Origin: Aromatoleum bremense
Lineage (GTDB): Bacteria > Pseudomonadota > Gammaproteobacteria > Burkholderiales > Rhodocyclaceae
Direction of reading: 5' to 3'
Assembly (NCBI RefSeq): GCF_017894365.1
Contig: NZ_CP059467.1
Span: 310,001-374,000 of the forward strand
Length of the DNA: 64,000 bases
The notes beneath the pieces are model-generated. The model was not told the origin of the DNA. It was given only the letters and a program-made list of their open reading frames with translations, and ran no database searches. The translations under genes were made by a program, and so were the position numbers. Below are positions 8,824-16,507 of this stretch, one piece after another (the first letter of the stretch is position 1; every line of letters starts with the position of its first letter).

Positions 8824-9969
8824 TCACACCCCCAGCAGATGAACCGACGAGGCGGCATGGTCGACGCCCGCAATGCCGCCGCCGGTGCATTGGGTGAGGC
8901 CCACGCGCGCGCCTTCGACCTGGCGCGCGCCGGCACGCCCCTGCAGGTGCCACATGATCTCCACCATCTGCGCGACGCCGGTCGCACCGAGCGGATGGCC
9001 TTTCGCCAGCAGCCCCCCGCTGGGGTTTACCGGCACGCGCCCGCCGAGCTGCGTGGCGCCGGACTGCAGGAAGGGAACCGCTTCGCCGTGCGGCGCGAGA
9101 CCCAGCGCCTCGTAGTAGAGGAGCTCGGCGATGGTGAAGGCGTCGTGGAGCTCCACCACGTCCACGTCCCGCGGACTCAGGCCCGCCTGCTCGTAGGCCT
9201 GGCGGGCGGCGCGGGCGGTGATCTCGGCGTCGAGGATGTCGTCGTCGGCCTGTTCCCGGATGCCGGACACCACCACCGACGACAACACCTTCACGGGTCG
9301 CGCCTGCGACGGGCGCCGCGAGCTCAGCACCACCGCGGCCGCCCCGTCGACCTGCGAGGGGCAGCACTGCAGCAGCGTGAGCGGATCGGCGATCATGCGC
9401 GAGGCGAGCACCTCTTCCACCGTGGTTTCGCTGCGCTGCTGGGCATATTCATTGAGCGCGCCGTGGCGCCGGTTCTTCACCGCCACGGCGGCGAGATCGG
9501 CGGGGCTCGCATTGCGCTCGTGGAGGAAACGCGTGCCGCGCATCGCATACACCGCCGGCAGCACCATCCCGGCCTTCGCGTAGAGCTCGGTCTTGTGGTC
9601 GTTGCGCTGCATCGGGATGGTGCCGCCGCCCAGCGCGGTGAGCTGCTCGATGCCGAACACCAGCACGGTGTCGTACTGTTGGGCGAACAAGGCGTGCCGC
9701 GCGAGATGCACGGCGGTGGCGCCGCTCGCGCAGGCGTTCTCGATGTTGTAGACGGGGATCCCGTCGAACCCGAGGTCGCGCACGATGAGCTGCCCCAGGA
9801 TCATGCCGCCCAGCACGTTCGCGCAGTAGATGGCCTGGATGTCGTGCGGCGACACGCCCGCGTCGTCCATAGCCGCGAGGATCGCCTGCTGCGCGAGCTC
9901 GGGGGCGAGCACGCCCGGATGGCGGCCGAAGGGGGTCATCGCGCCCCCGCTGATGTAGATGTCTTGCAT
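8824..9969 (-). CDS. thiolase, SCP-x/lipid-transfer type
   Basis: A 381-residue thiolase-fold protein of the SCP-x/acetyl-CoA acetyltransferase type that usually works with a DUF35 partner. Cys80 in ENACASGATA is the nucleophile. His275 (ELHDAF), His325 (GHPLGATG) and Cys361 (CTGGG) complete the active site, so thiolytic cleavage rather than the retro-aldol reaction of Cys-less relatives is expected. The ATG at 9969 is preferred over 9975 because GAGG lies eight bases before it. The DUF35 gene ends 19 bp upstream, as is usual for this pair. Confidence 0.92.
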   Translation of the reverse strand: MQDIYISGGAMTPFGRHPGVLAPELAQQAILAAMDDAGVSPHDIQAIYCANVLGGMILGQLIVRDLGFDGIPVYNIENACASGATAVHLARHALFAQQYDTVLVFGIEQLTALGGGTIPMQRNDHKTELYAKAGMVLPAVYAMRGTRFLHERNASPADLAAVAVKNRRHGALNEYAQQRSETTVEEVLASRMIADPLTLLQCCPSQVDGAAAVVLSSRRPSQARPVKVLSSVVVSGIREQADDDILDAEITARAARQAYEQAGLSPRDVDVVELHDAFTIAELLYYEALGLAPHGEAVPFLQSGATQLGGRVPVNPSGGLLAKGHPLGATGVAQMVEIMWHLQGRAGARQVEGARVGLTQCTGGGIAGVDHAASSVHLLGV

Positions 9970-9988
9970 GGTCATTGCCTCGGTGGGG

Positions 9989-10342
9989 TCAGGCCGCGAC
10001 GGCCTCGAAGACGTAGCCGAAGTTCTCGTCCGGCCGGGGGAAGTAGCGATCGCCGATCGCGGGGCGGTCCTTGCCCTGCAACCGCCCGAAGATGCGGACA
10101 GGACCGGGAAAATCCACGTAACCCAATGCGTAAGGCGCAAGGCCGCTCTTCGGGCTCGGGTGGATCACGGTGAAGCTGTAGACGACCCCAATGCCTCGTA
10201 CGGGCACGGTCTGATGGCGCGCCGCCAGCGGCGAGGCCTCGGGCACCGCGGGGAACACCCATTCGCCGGTGCCGCGATCGCGCGATGCGAGCAGGACCGG
10301 GTGAGGCTCGGAAGTCCAGAGTGGGTAGGGTTGGGGTGACAT
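9989..10342 (-). CDS. DUF35 OB-fold protein, thiolase partner
   Basis: A 117-residue OB-fold nucleic-acid-binding-like (DUF35) protein, first gene of the leftward catabolic operon. The start MSPQPYPLWT follows AAGGAGA. The OB-fold part is recognisable as VYSFTVIHPSPKSGLAPYAL and the FGRLQGKDRPAIGD segment. DUF35 proteins normally have an N-terminal rubredoxin-like zinc ribbon with two Cys pairs. Here the corresponding stretch, LLASRDRGTGEWVFPAV, has no cysteine, so zinc binding is lost. By analogy with thiolase-DUF35 complexes it probably shapes the acyl-CoA pocket of the adjacent thiolase. Confidence 0.85.
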   Translation of the reverse strand: MSPQPYPLWTSEPHPVLLASRDRGTGEWVFPAVPEASPLAARHQTVPVRGIGVVYSFTVIHPSPKSGLAPYALGYVDFPGPVRIFGRLQGKDRPAIGDRYFPRPDENFGYVFEAVAA

Positions 10343-10444
10343 GCTCGTCTCCTTGTCGAGGGTGATTGCACGCGCCCTTGGGGGGCCGTTGAGCAATCTT
10401 TGTCTCCCGGCGGATTCCCGACAAACGATATTTCCAGCCCGAAC

Positions 10445-10463
10445 GATTGAGTATTTCTCAATC
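10445..10463. promoter_or_regulatory. LysR operator candidate 2
   Basis: GATTGAG-TATTT-CTCAATC, a perfect 7-bp inverted repeat with the same ATTGA-N7-TCAAT core as the site at 1003. It sits in the divergent gap between the leftward catabolic operon (103 bp from its first start) and the rightward SDR (154 bp), so one site could serve both. Confidence 0.72.
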
Positions 10464-10616
10464 TTCGCACGCCATTGCAGCGCGCGCGGCGATGGGGAAT
10501 TGGCATCCTTTGGTTGCCAATCAATCGCCGACTATTGGGCTAGTTGAGCGCGTTGCGAACGTTTAAATTTGTTCCCGCAGCCTCCCCCTCGACAACGAAT
10601 CGCAAAAGGAATCGAC

Positions 10617-11471
10617 ATGTCCACATCCGAGAAGAAAGTCTGGTTCATCACCGGCGCATCCCGCGGTTTCGGCCTGGAAGTCGCCCGCGACGCATTGCAG
10701 CGGGGCGACCTCGTCGTCGCCACCGCCCGCAAGCCCGAGACCATCACGGCCGCCCTCGGCGCGCACGACAGCCTGTATTGCGTTCCGCTCGACGTCACCG
10801 ACGAAGCGCAGGCCATCGCCGCGGCCGACGTTGCCGTGGCGCGCTTCGGCCGCATCGACGTGCTGCTCAACAACGCCGGCTATGGCCTGCTGGGCGCGGT
10901 CGAAGAGGCCAGCGCGCAGGAGGTCGAGCGCCAGTTCGCGACCAACGTGTTCGGGGTGCTGAACGTGACGCGCGCCGTGCTGCCGCACATGCGCCGCGCC
11001 GGCAAGGGCCACGTCATCAACATCTCGTCCATCGGCGGTTATGCCGCCTACGCGGGATGGGGTGTGTACGGCGCTACCAAGTTCGCGGTGGAAGGGCTCA
11101 CGGAAGCGCTGGCGATGGAGCTCGCCCCGCTGGGCATCCATGCCACGGTGGTCGAGCCGGGCTTCTTCCGCACGGACTTCCTGGACGACGCCTCGCTGGT
11201 CCGCACCCGGCGGGAACTGGACGACTACGCGGCCACCGTCGGTGCCATGCGCGACTTCAGCACGTCGGCCAACCACCAGCAGCCGGGCGACCCGAAGAAG
11301 CTCTCGCGCGCCCTGCTCGTCCTGGCCGACAGTCCGAAGCCGCCGGTGCGCCTGCCGCTGGGCACGGACACGGTGGCCCGGATCGCCGAGAAGAACCGGT
11401 CCGTCGAGGCCGAACTGGAGCAGTGGCTGACCGTGGCGGTGTCGACGGATCACGACGACGTCGCCAAGTGA
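10617..11471 (+). CDS. short-chain dehydrogenase/reductase
   Basis: A 284-residue classical SDR. The cofactor motif TGASRGFG is at residues 13-20, followed by LLNNAGYG, ISSIGGYAAY with the catalytic Ser, and VYGATKFAVEG with the Tyr-Lys pair. The start ATG follows AAAGGAA; upstream in-frame codons lack a ribosome-binding site. The long C-terminal tail is typical of broad-specificity alcohol or ketone oxidoreductases. It is divergent from the DUF35/thiolase operon and shares the operator at 10445. It may oxidise the primary alcohol ahead of the aldehyde dehydrogenases (inference). Confidence 0.9.
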   Translation: MSTSEKKVWFITGASRGFGLEVARDALQRGDLVVATARKPETITAALGAHDSLYCVPLDVTDEAQAIAAADVAVARFGRIDVLLNNAGYGLLGAVEEASAQEVERQFATNVFGVLNVTRAVLPHMRRAGKGHVINISSIGGYAAYAGWGVYGATKFAVEGLTEALAMELAPLGIHATVVEPGFFRTDFLDDASLVRTRRELDDYAATVGAMRDFSTSANHQQPGDPKKLSRALLVLADSPKPPVRLPLGTDTVARIAEKNRSVEAELEQWLTVAVSTDHDDVAK

Positions 11472-11478
11472 CCCGCCT

Positions 11479-11512
11479 GACGGGCCTCCCTCCAGCGCGA
11501 GGGCGGCCCGTC
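11479..11512 (+). terminator. strong hairpin after the SDR gene
   Basis: GACGGGCC pairs with GGCCCGTC and an inner CCCTC/GAGGG stem closes a short loop, giving a 13-bp stem seven bases after the stop codon. No T-run follows. Confidence 0.5.
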
Positions 11513-11605
11513 GCGTCTCCGGCCGACCCGCAGCGGCCGGCCCGATCCCGTTCGCCTTCCAAATGCTCGCAGCTCGCGCGGCAACCGGTGCGCGCCGGGT
11601 CTCGA

Positions 11606-11626
11606 CGATTGATATTCCTTCAATCG
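11606..11626. promoter_or_regulatory. LysR operator candidate 3
   Basis: CGATTGA-N7-TCAATCG, the same ATTGA-N7-TCAAT core as sites 1 and 2. It lies about 145 bp upstream of the MFS transporter start, so the transporter looks like part of the same regulon. Confidence 0.65.
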
Positions 11627-11768
11627 ACCTGCGCCGATTTCTCGATTGACCGTGCGAGGCTGCGGCGAAAAACTCGATCCCCCGGTTTCACGCGATCCCG
11701 CTCACGGACCGGACGCCGCACGCCAGCCCGATGGACGTGCCGCAGCGTTGATGAAGGGATGACAAGCG

Positions 11769-12995
11769 GTGAACAATCTCGAAACCACGGCCGACCGTCG
11801 CGTAGGCGGTGCAGCGGCCCTGATGGTGCTTTTCCTCACCACTGTCGTTCAATCTCTCACGTCAATGGCTGCGCTGATGGTGCCCGTGCTGGCGCCGCGG
11901 ATGGCCGTCGATCTCGGCCTGCCACCGGCCACCGTGGGCTATTACATCGCCCTGGTGTTCCTTGCCGCGATCCCGGCCACGGTGCTGGGAGGCGATGCGG
12001 TGATCCGCTTCGGCCCGATCCGGGTGAGCCAGGCCGGCCTGGTGATCTGCGCCATCGGCCTGGCGCTCCTTTGCGTCGGCAGCCCCTGGCTGTGTCTGCT
12101 CGGAGCCTTGTTGATCGGATTCGGCTACGGTCCGGTCACGCCCGCCAGCAGCCATATGCTGTCGCTGTCGACGCCACAGAGAAACCTGGGCCTGGTGTTT
12201 TCGGTCAAGCAGACCGGCGTTCCGCTCGGGGGCGCGCTCGCTGGCTTCTTTGCCCCGATGCTCGAGGCGTCGGTGGGCTGGCAAGGCGCGCTGCTCGCCG
12301 TCGCCTGCCTGCTCTGCTGCGCGGCGACGCAGTCGCTGCGCACCCCGCACGACGACGATCGCATCCGCAGCCATACGCTCGGACTGGGCGTCTTTCGCGA
12401 ACTGGCGCGGCTGCTGGCACGCTCACCGTCGCTGCGGACCCTCGCCTTCGCGTCGTTCTGTTTTTCGACCTTCCAGCTCTCGCTCACCACCTACCTGGTC
12501 ACTTATCTGCACGAAACCTTCGGCTATACGCTGGTTGCGGCCGGGCTGACCATGTCTGCGGCACAGGCTTCAGGGGTCATCGGCCGCATCCTGTGGGGCA
12601 TTGCCGCTGACCGCTGGCTCGGCTCGGTCAGGATGCTCGCGGCCCTCGCCGTGGCGATGGCGGCAGGCGCAGCGGTCCTCGCGGGCATGCCCGCGACATG
12701 GGGACCGTGGCCTCTGATGGCTGTCGTCTGCATCGTCAGTGCGTGCGCGCTCGGCTGGAACGGCACCTTCCTGGCCGAGGTCGCGCGCCAGGCTCCGTCC
12801 GGCGCTGCTGGACGTGCGACGGGGGCGATCCTGTCATGCACCTTCGCCGGCGTCGTCGTCGGCCCCCCGCTGTTCGGAATCGTGGCCTCACTGACGGGCG
12901 GTTATCGCCTGGCGTTCGCTGTCATTGCGGCCGGGCCGGCCATCGCCGCCATTGCGCTGTACCTGAAGCGTTCGACCTTCCGCACAAGCACCTGA
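11769..12995 (+). CDS. MFS transporter
   Basis: A 408-residue major facilitator superfamily permease with about twelve hydrophobic segments. The central part contains the conserved GYGPVTPASSHML and FSVKQTGVPLGGALAGF stretches seen in CynX/NNP-type and related carriers, and a hydrophilic loop near residues 195-210 separates the two halves. The GTG start is preceded by GAAGGGA. With an operator-like palindrome upstream, it probably imports the inducing substrate of the catabolic cluster. Direction and substrate cannot be read from the sequence. Confidence 0.9.
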   Translation: MNNLETTADRRVGGAAALMVLFLTTVVQSLTSMAALMVPVLAPRMAVDLGLPPATVGYYIALVFLAAIPATVLGGDAVIRFGPIRVSQAGLVICAIGLALLCVGSPWLCLLGALLIGFGYGPVTPASSHMLSLSTPQRNLGLVFSVKQTGVPLGGALAGFFAPMLEASVGWQGALLAVACLLCCAATQSLRTPHDDDRIRSHTLGLGVFRELARLLARSPSLRTLAFASFCFSTFQLSLTTYLVTYLHETFGYTLVAAGLTMSAAQASGVIGRILWGIAADRWLGSVRMLAALAVAMAAGAAVLAGMPATWGPWPLMAVVCIVSACALGWNGTFLAEVARQAPSGAAGRATGAILSCTFAGVVVGPPLFGIVASLTGGYRLAFAVIAAGPAIAAIALYLKRSTFRTST

Positions 12996-13378
12996 ACGCG
13001 CCGGGAAATTTGCCTTTTCACTACTAAAAAGCTGCGAAAAGCGGCGCGTCAGCCAACCAGCGTACTCTCGTGTTGCACGGATGTCTGCTTTCGGCGTTCT
13101 ACCTCAAGGACGGCTTCTGGCCGGACCCGGTCCGTCAAGGCTCGTGGCCTGACCGTCAGATCGCGGCCGACTTGCAGTCCTCGAGATCTCTCATGTGAAT
13201 GTCAGCTGTCTGGGTCGCAGCAGCCGTCGCCAAGGTGGCATGCCGGGACCGGACAACGCGGATGACTTGCCCGTGTGCCGACCGGACCTACCGCCGCCGC
13301 GTGTCCACCACACCGGCGACGAAATTGGCCCGCGCGCCTCATCCGCGCGCAAGCGGCAGGCGAGCCAGAGGCGCACGC

Positions 13379-13560
13379 CATCGTCGCGTTCATGTGCTCA
13401 ATCCTTCCGGCGAACCTCGCCCTATCGACCCGCAGCTGGTGAAGGCGCTTTCCAGCGTCACGATGTGGCCCGCTTGGCGCTCGTTATCGGCGGCGAACGA
13501 TCGCCTGAACGAAGTCCTGTTCGCTATTGTGATCGCCCGTGTCCGCCCGCTGTCACGGCG
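13379..13560 (+). pseudogene. possible recombinase/resolvase-like fragment
   Basis: One frame reads LNPSGEPRPIDPQLVKAL, followed by a Trp six residues later and then SLSAANDRLNEV. This resembles a segment common to phage- and transposon-type recombinase proteins, where NGEPRPVDPALVKALARA...W precedes a helix-turn-helix and LRLTLLAP. The rest of such a protein is absent and no start is visible. If real, it is a decayed scar of a mobile element at the edge of the accessory region. Confidence 0.3.
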
Positions 13561-13753
13561 TCTCGGAAAGTGCAGAAGGAGCGCCGCGGCTTCGGTAGCA
13601 AGCTTTCGCACCAAACTACCAGCTCCCGCGTATCGCCACGCTGTCGCTTTGTTGGCATGATGAACTCGCGTCCACGCACAATCGTCACGTTGACGCGTGG
13701 TTTTGCGACAAAACCGGAGTGGCAGCCCCCGATATTGCCGGAATGCATACAAC

Positions 13754-13776
13754 AAAAAGCCCACCGAAGCGGGCTT
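13754..13776 (-). terminator. intrinsic terminator of the tRNA-Gly/tRNA-Cys operon
   Basis: On the minus strand, AAGCCCGC-TTCG-GTGGGCTT followed by TTTG: an 8-bp stem with a UUCG-type tetraloop and a U-run, 16 bp beyond the tRNA-Cys 3' end. Confidence 0.88.
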
Positions 13777-13792
13777 AAGTATTTGATTCTTT

Positions 13793-13866
13793 TGGAGGCG
13801 CGAACCGGAATCGAACCGATGTACACGGCTTTGCAGGCCGCTGCATAACCACTCTGCCATCGCGCC
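13793..13866 (-). tRNA. tRNA-Cys (GCA)
   Basis: A 74-nt cloverleaf with encoded CCA. The acceptor stem is GGCGCGA/TCGCGCC, the anticodon loop contains CTGCAAA (anticodon GCA) and the T-arm has GGTTCGATTCC. It is the second gene of a two-tRNA operon after tRNA-Gly, the order seen downstream of pgsA in many proteobacteria. Confidence 0.96.
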
Positions 13867-13936
13867 AGCTTACTGGCCTGCCTTCCCGATGCGCCTTCAT
13901 CGGGCGGAAAATCCAAATGGAATTTTCCGGGAATTC

Positions 13937-14012
13937 TGGAGCGGGAAACGAGTCTCGAACTCGCGACCTCAACCTTGGCAAGGTTGCGCTCTACCAACTG
14001 AGCTATTCCCGC
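13937..14012 (-). tRNA. tRNA-Gly (GCC)
   Basis: A 76-nt cloverleaf with encoded CCA. The acceptor stem is GCGGGAA/TTCCCGC, the anticodon loop TTGCCAA gives anticodon GCC, and the T-arm is GAGTTCGAGACTC. It lies 36 bp downstream of pgsA but has its own promoter at 14025-14052. Confidence 0.97.
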
Positions 14013-14024
14013 TGAAAGATCGCC

Positions 14025-14052
14025 ATTATAGGTTCGTATTTCTGCCTGTCAA
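14025..14052 (-). promoter_or_regulatory. consensus sigma-70 promoter of the tRNA operon
   Basis: Minus strand: TTGACA (14047-14052), a 16-bp spacer, then TATAAT (14025-14030). Both hexamers are perfect. The -35 box overlaps the pgsA stop codon, and transcription would begin a few bases before tRNA-Gly. Confidence 0.88.
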
Positions 14053-14642
14053 CCGCTTTTGTTTCGAATATCCCGATCGTAGCGGGCAAGCTGCGGCATC
14101 GCACGGTGAAGGTAATAGCCCATCGACCACAACGTCAGGGCTGCTGCAATATAAATCAGGACGTTACCGATCACGCGAAGGTCCAGCGACAGCAACGGTG
14201 CATTGTAGAGCAGCAGCGGAATGGCCGTCATCTGCGCCGCCGTCTTCAACTTGCCGACGAAAGCGACCGCAACGCCGGCCGATTGCCCGACCCGCGCCAT
14301 CCATTCGCGGAGTGCTGAAATCGTGATCTCCCGGCCGATGATGACGACGGCGATGATGGAATCGACGCGCGCGAGCTGCACAAGCAGGATCAGCGCCGCT
14401 GCAACCATCAGCTTGTCCGCGACCGGGTCGAGAAACGCGCCGAAGGCCGAAGTCTGGTTGAGTGCGCGGGCGAGATAACCGTCGAACCAGTCGGTGACGG
14501 CTGCGACGATGAAAATGACCGTTGCGACGAAGTTTTTCTCTTCGACGTCGAGCCAGCTGTCGGGAAGATAAAATACGCCGACAAACAGCGGAATCAGCGC
14601 AATGCGCGCCCAGGTCAGCGAATTCGGAACATTGAATAGCAT
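14049..14642 (-). CDS. pgsA: CDP-diacylglycerol--glycerol-3-phosphate 3-phosphatidyltransferase
   Basis: Makes phosphatidylglycerophosphate from CDP-diacylglycerol and glycerol 3-phosphate at the inner membrane, the committed step to phosphatidylglycerol and cardiolipin. The 197 residues are mostly hydrophobic. The CDP-alcohol phosphatidyltransferase motif DG-x2-AR-x8-G-x3-D-x3-D is complete: D54, G55, A58, R59, G68, D72, D76. The start MLFNVPNSLTW is the normal family N-terminus. The gene follows uvrC and precedes the tRNA-Gly/Cys operon, a widely conserved arrangement. Confidence 0.97.
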   Translation of the reverse strand: MLFNVPNSLTWARIALIPLFVGVFYLPDSWLDVEEKNFVATVIFIVAAVTDWFDGYLARALNQTSAFGAFLDPVADKLMVAAALILLVQLARVDSIIAVVIIGREITISALREWMARVGQSAGVAVAFVGKLKTAAQMTAIPLLLYNAPLLSLDLRVIGNVLIYIAAALTLWSMGYYLHRAMPQLARYDRDIRNKSG

Positions 14643-14674
14643 TGAATGAGGCCCTTCGGGCCGGTGCGAGCGCG

Positions 14675-16483
14675 TCAATGCAGGGCATTGTATATCGCTT
14701 CCGCAGTCTTTCGGCTGACCCCGCCGACGCGGCACAGGTCCTCGACGGTCGCGGCGCGTACGCCGTCGAGTCCGCCGAAGCTCGCGAGCAGGTTGCGCCG
14801 GCGCGTCGGACCGATGCCTGGAATGTCCTCGAGCCGTGAACCGACACGTGTTTTCGCCCGCCTCGCGCGGTGGCCCGTGATTGCGAAGCGGTGGGCCTCG
14901 TCGCGGATTTCCTGGATCAGGTGCAGTGCCGGGTGGTCGATTGCGAGGTTCTGCGTGCGGCCGTCCGGAAAGACCAGCGTCTCCAGGCCGGGCTTGCGCT
15001 CCTCGCCTTTCGCCACCCCGACCATCGCGATCGATTCCAGCCCGACGTCAGCCAGCACCGAACGCGCCGAACTGACCTGCCCCTTGCCGCCGTCGATCAG
15101 TATCAGGTCGGGGCACACGCCCTCGCCGGCTGCGACCTTGCCATAGCGGCGCTCGAGCACTTGGCGCATGGCGGCGAAATCGTCGCCGGGAGTGATGCCG
15201 GTGATGTTGTAGCGACGGTATTCGGAGTTCTTCATCGCCCCATCGACGCTTACGACGCACGATGCGACGGTCGCTTCGCCCATCGTGTGACTGATATCGA
15301 AGCACTCGATTCGCCGCGGCGCCTCAGCCAGGTCGAGCGTCTCGCGCAGGGCTTCGAGGCGCATTTCGGCCCGGCCGGTGTCCCGCGCGCGGGCGATGAT
15401 GGCGAGGCGCGCGTTGTTCTCCGCCATTCCCATCCACGCTTTTTCAGCCTGCAGACGCGGCGCGAGCAACGCGCAGGGCTTGTCGCGGATCTCGTCCATC
15501 AGCAGCCTGACCGGGGCGAGCGGCACATTCACGAGCAGCTTCGTCGGAAGCTCGTGTTCGCGGTAGTGCTGCTCGATGAACGCGAGCGCAGCGTCCAGCG
15601 TGCCGATCCCGGCCGTCACACTCGGAAACTGCGGACGGTCGCCGAGATGCCTCCCGCCGCGCACCATCGCGATGTTCACGCAGGTCACGCCGCCCTCCTC
15701 GACCGCGGCGATGATATCAACATCCTCGTCCTTGCGGCTGTCGACGAACTGGCGCTGCAGCACCGCCTGCAGCACGCGCACCTGGTCACGGCACGCCGCG
15801 GCCTCCTCGAACGCCAGGCGCTCGGCCGCGGCGTGCATGCGGGTCGTGAGGTCGTCGATGACTTCCGAGGCCCGACCCTCGAGGAAACGCGCCGCGAGCC
15901 TGACGTCGGCGGCGTAGGCGTCCTTGTCGATCAGGCCGACGCAGGGCGCGCTGCAGCGCTTGATCTGGTGCAGCAGGCACGGGCGCGAGCGGTTCTGGAA
16001 CACCGGGTTTTCGCAGGTGCGCAGGCGGAACGTCTTCTGCAGCAGGTGGATGCTTTCGCGCACCGCCCATACGTTCGGGAACGGGCCGAAATAGCGCGCG
16101 CCTTTGGTGAAAGCGCCGCGGTGGTAAGCAAGACGTGGGAACCCGTCGCCGGACAGTTCGATGTACGGATAGGTTTTGTCGTCGCGAAACAGGATGTTGT
16201 AGCGCGGCGCGAGACTCTTGATGAGGTTGTTCTCGAGCAGCAGCGCTTCAGCCTCGGAGCGCGTCGGCGTGATGTCGACACGCAGGATCTGCGCGACCAT
16301 CATCGCGATCCGCGGGCTCGGCTGGGTGCGCTGGAAGTAGCTCGACACGCGGCGCTTGAGATTCTTCGCCTTGCCGACGTAGAGGACCCGCTCGTCGGCG
16401 CCGATCATGCGATAGACGCCAGGTTCCTCGGGGACCGTCCTGAGGAAGGTCCGCGCGTCGAACAGTGTACCGGGAGCAGCCAT
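14675..16483 (-). CDS. uvrC: excinuclease ABC subunit C
   Basis: Nucleotide-excision-repair endonuclease that makes both incisions around a lesion in the UvrB-DNA complex. The 602 residues match the family length. The N-terminal GIY-YIG domain shows GVY (22-24) and YVGKAKNLKRRV from 35. The middle has the four-Cys region around PCLLHQIKRCSAPCVG and a UVR segment near 205-235. The C-terminal half has ECFDISHTMG and LILIDGGKGQ of the RNase H-like nuclease, ending with a helix-hairpin-helix tail. It lies 32 bp upstream of pgsA; uvrB is elsewhere in the window (44853). Confidence 0.98.
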   Translation of the reverse strand: MAAPGTLFDARTFLRTVPEEPGVYRMIGADERVLYVGKAKNLKRRVSSYFQRTQPSPRIAMMVAQILRVDITPTRSEAEALLLENNLIKSLAPRYNILFRDDKTYPYIELSGDGFPRLAYHRGAFTKGARYFGPFPNVWAVRESIHLLQKTFRLRTCENPVFQNRSRPCLLHQIKRCSAPCVGLIDKDAYAADVRLAARFLEGRASEVIDDLTTRMHAAAERLAFEEAAACRDQVRVLQAVLQRQFVDSRKDEDVDIIAAVEEGGVTCVNIAMVRGGRHLGDRPQFPSVTAGIGTLDAALAFIEQHYREHELPTKLLVNVPLAPVRLLMDEIRDKPCALLAPRLQAEKAWMGMAENNARLAIIARARDTGRAEMRLEALRETLDLAEAPRRIECFDISHTMGEATVASCVVSVDGAMKNSEYRRYNITGITPGDDFAAMRQVLERRYGKVAAGEGVCPDLILIDGGKGQVSSARSVLADVGLESIAMVGVAKGEERKPGLETLVFPDGRTQNLAIDHPALHLIQEIRDEAHRFAITGHRARRAKTRVGSRLEDIPGIGPTRRRNLLASFGGLDGVRAATVEDLCRVGGVSRKTAEAIYNALH

Positions 16484-16507
16484 GGTGAAGACCCCCGCGA
16501 GCGCGAT

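Larger units (their letters stand above)
12996..13792. other. 797-bp region without an intact gene
   Basis: This gap separates the accessory catabolic cluster from the core genome. No frame shows a convincing complete protein with a ribosome-binding site. It contains a possible recombinase-like remnant (13379-13560) and the terminator of the tRNA operon (13754-13776). A short stretch near 13070-13195 (LKDGFWPDPVRQGSW) looks weakly coding but has no start or matching continuation. The left boundary of the core region probably lies here. Confidence 0.6.

Noticed and set aside
10544-12610. A 688-codon plus-strand frame spanning the SDR and MFS genes
   Set aside because: It runs through two real genes and their intergenic hairpin in the wrong frame; Arg-rich nonsense composition.
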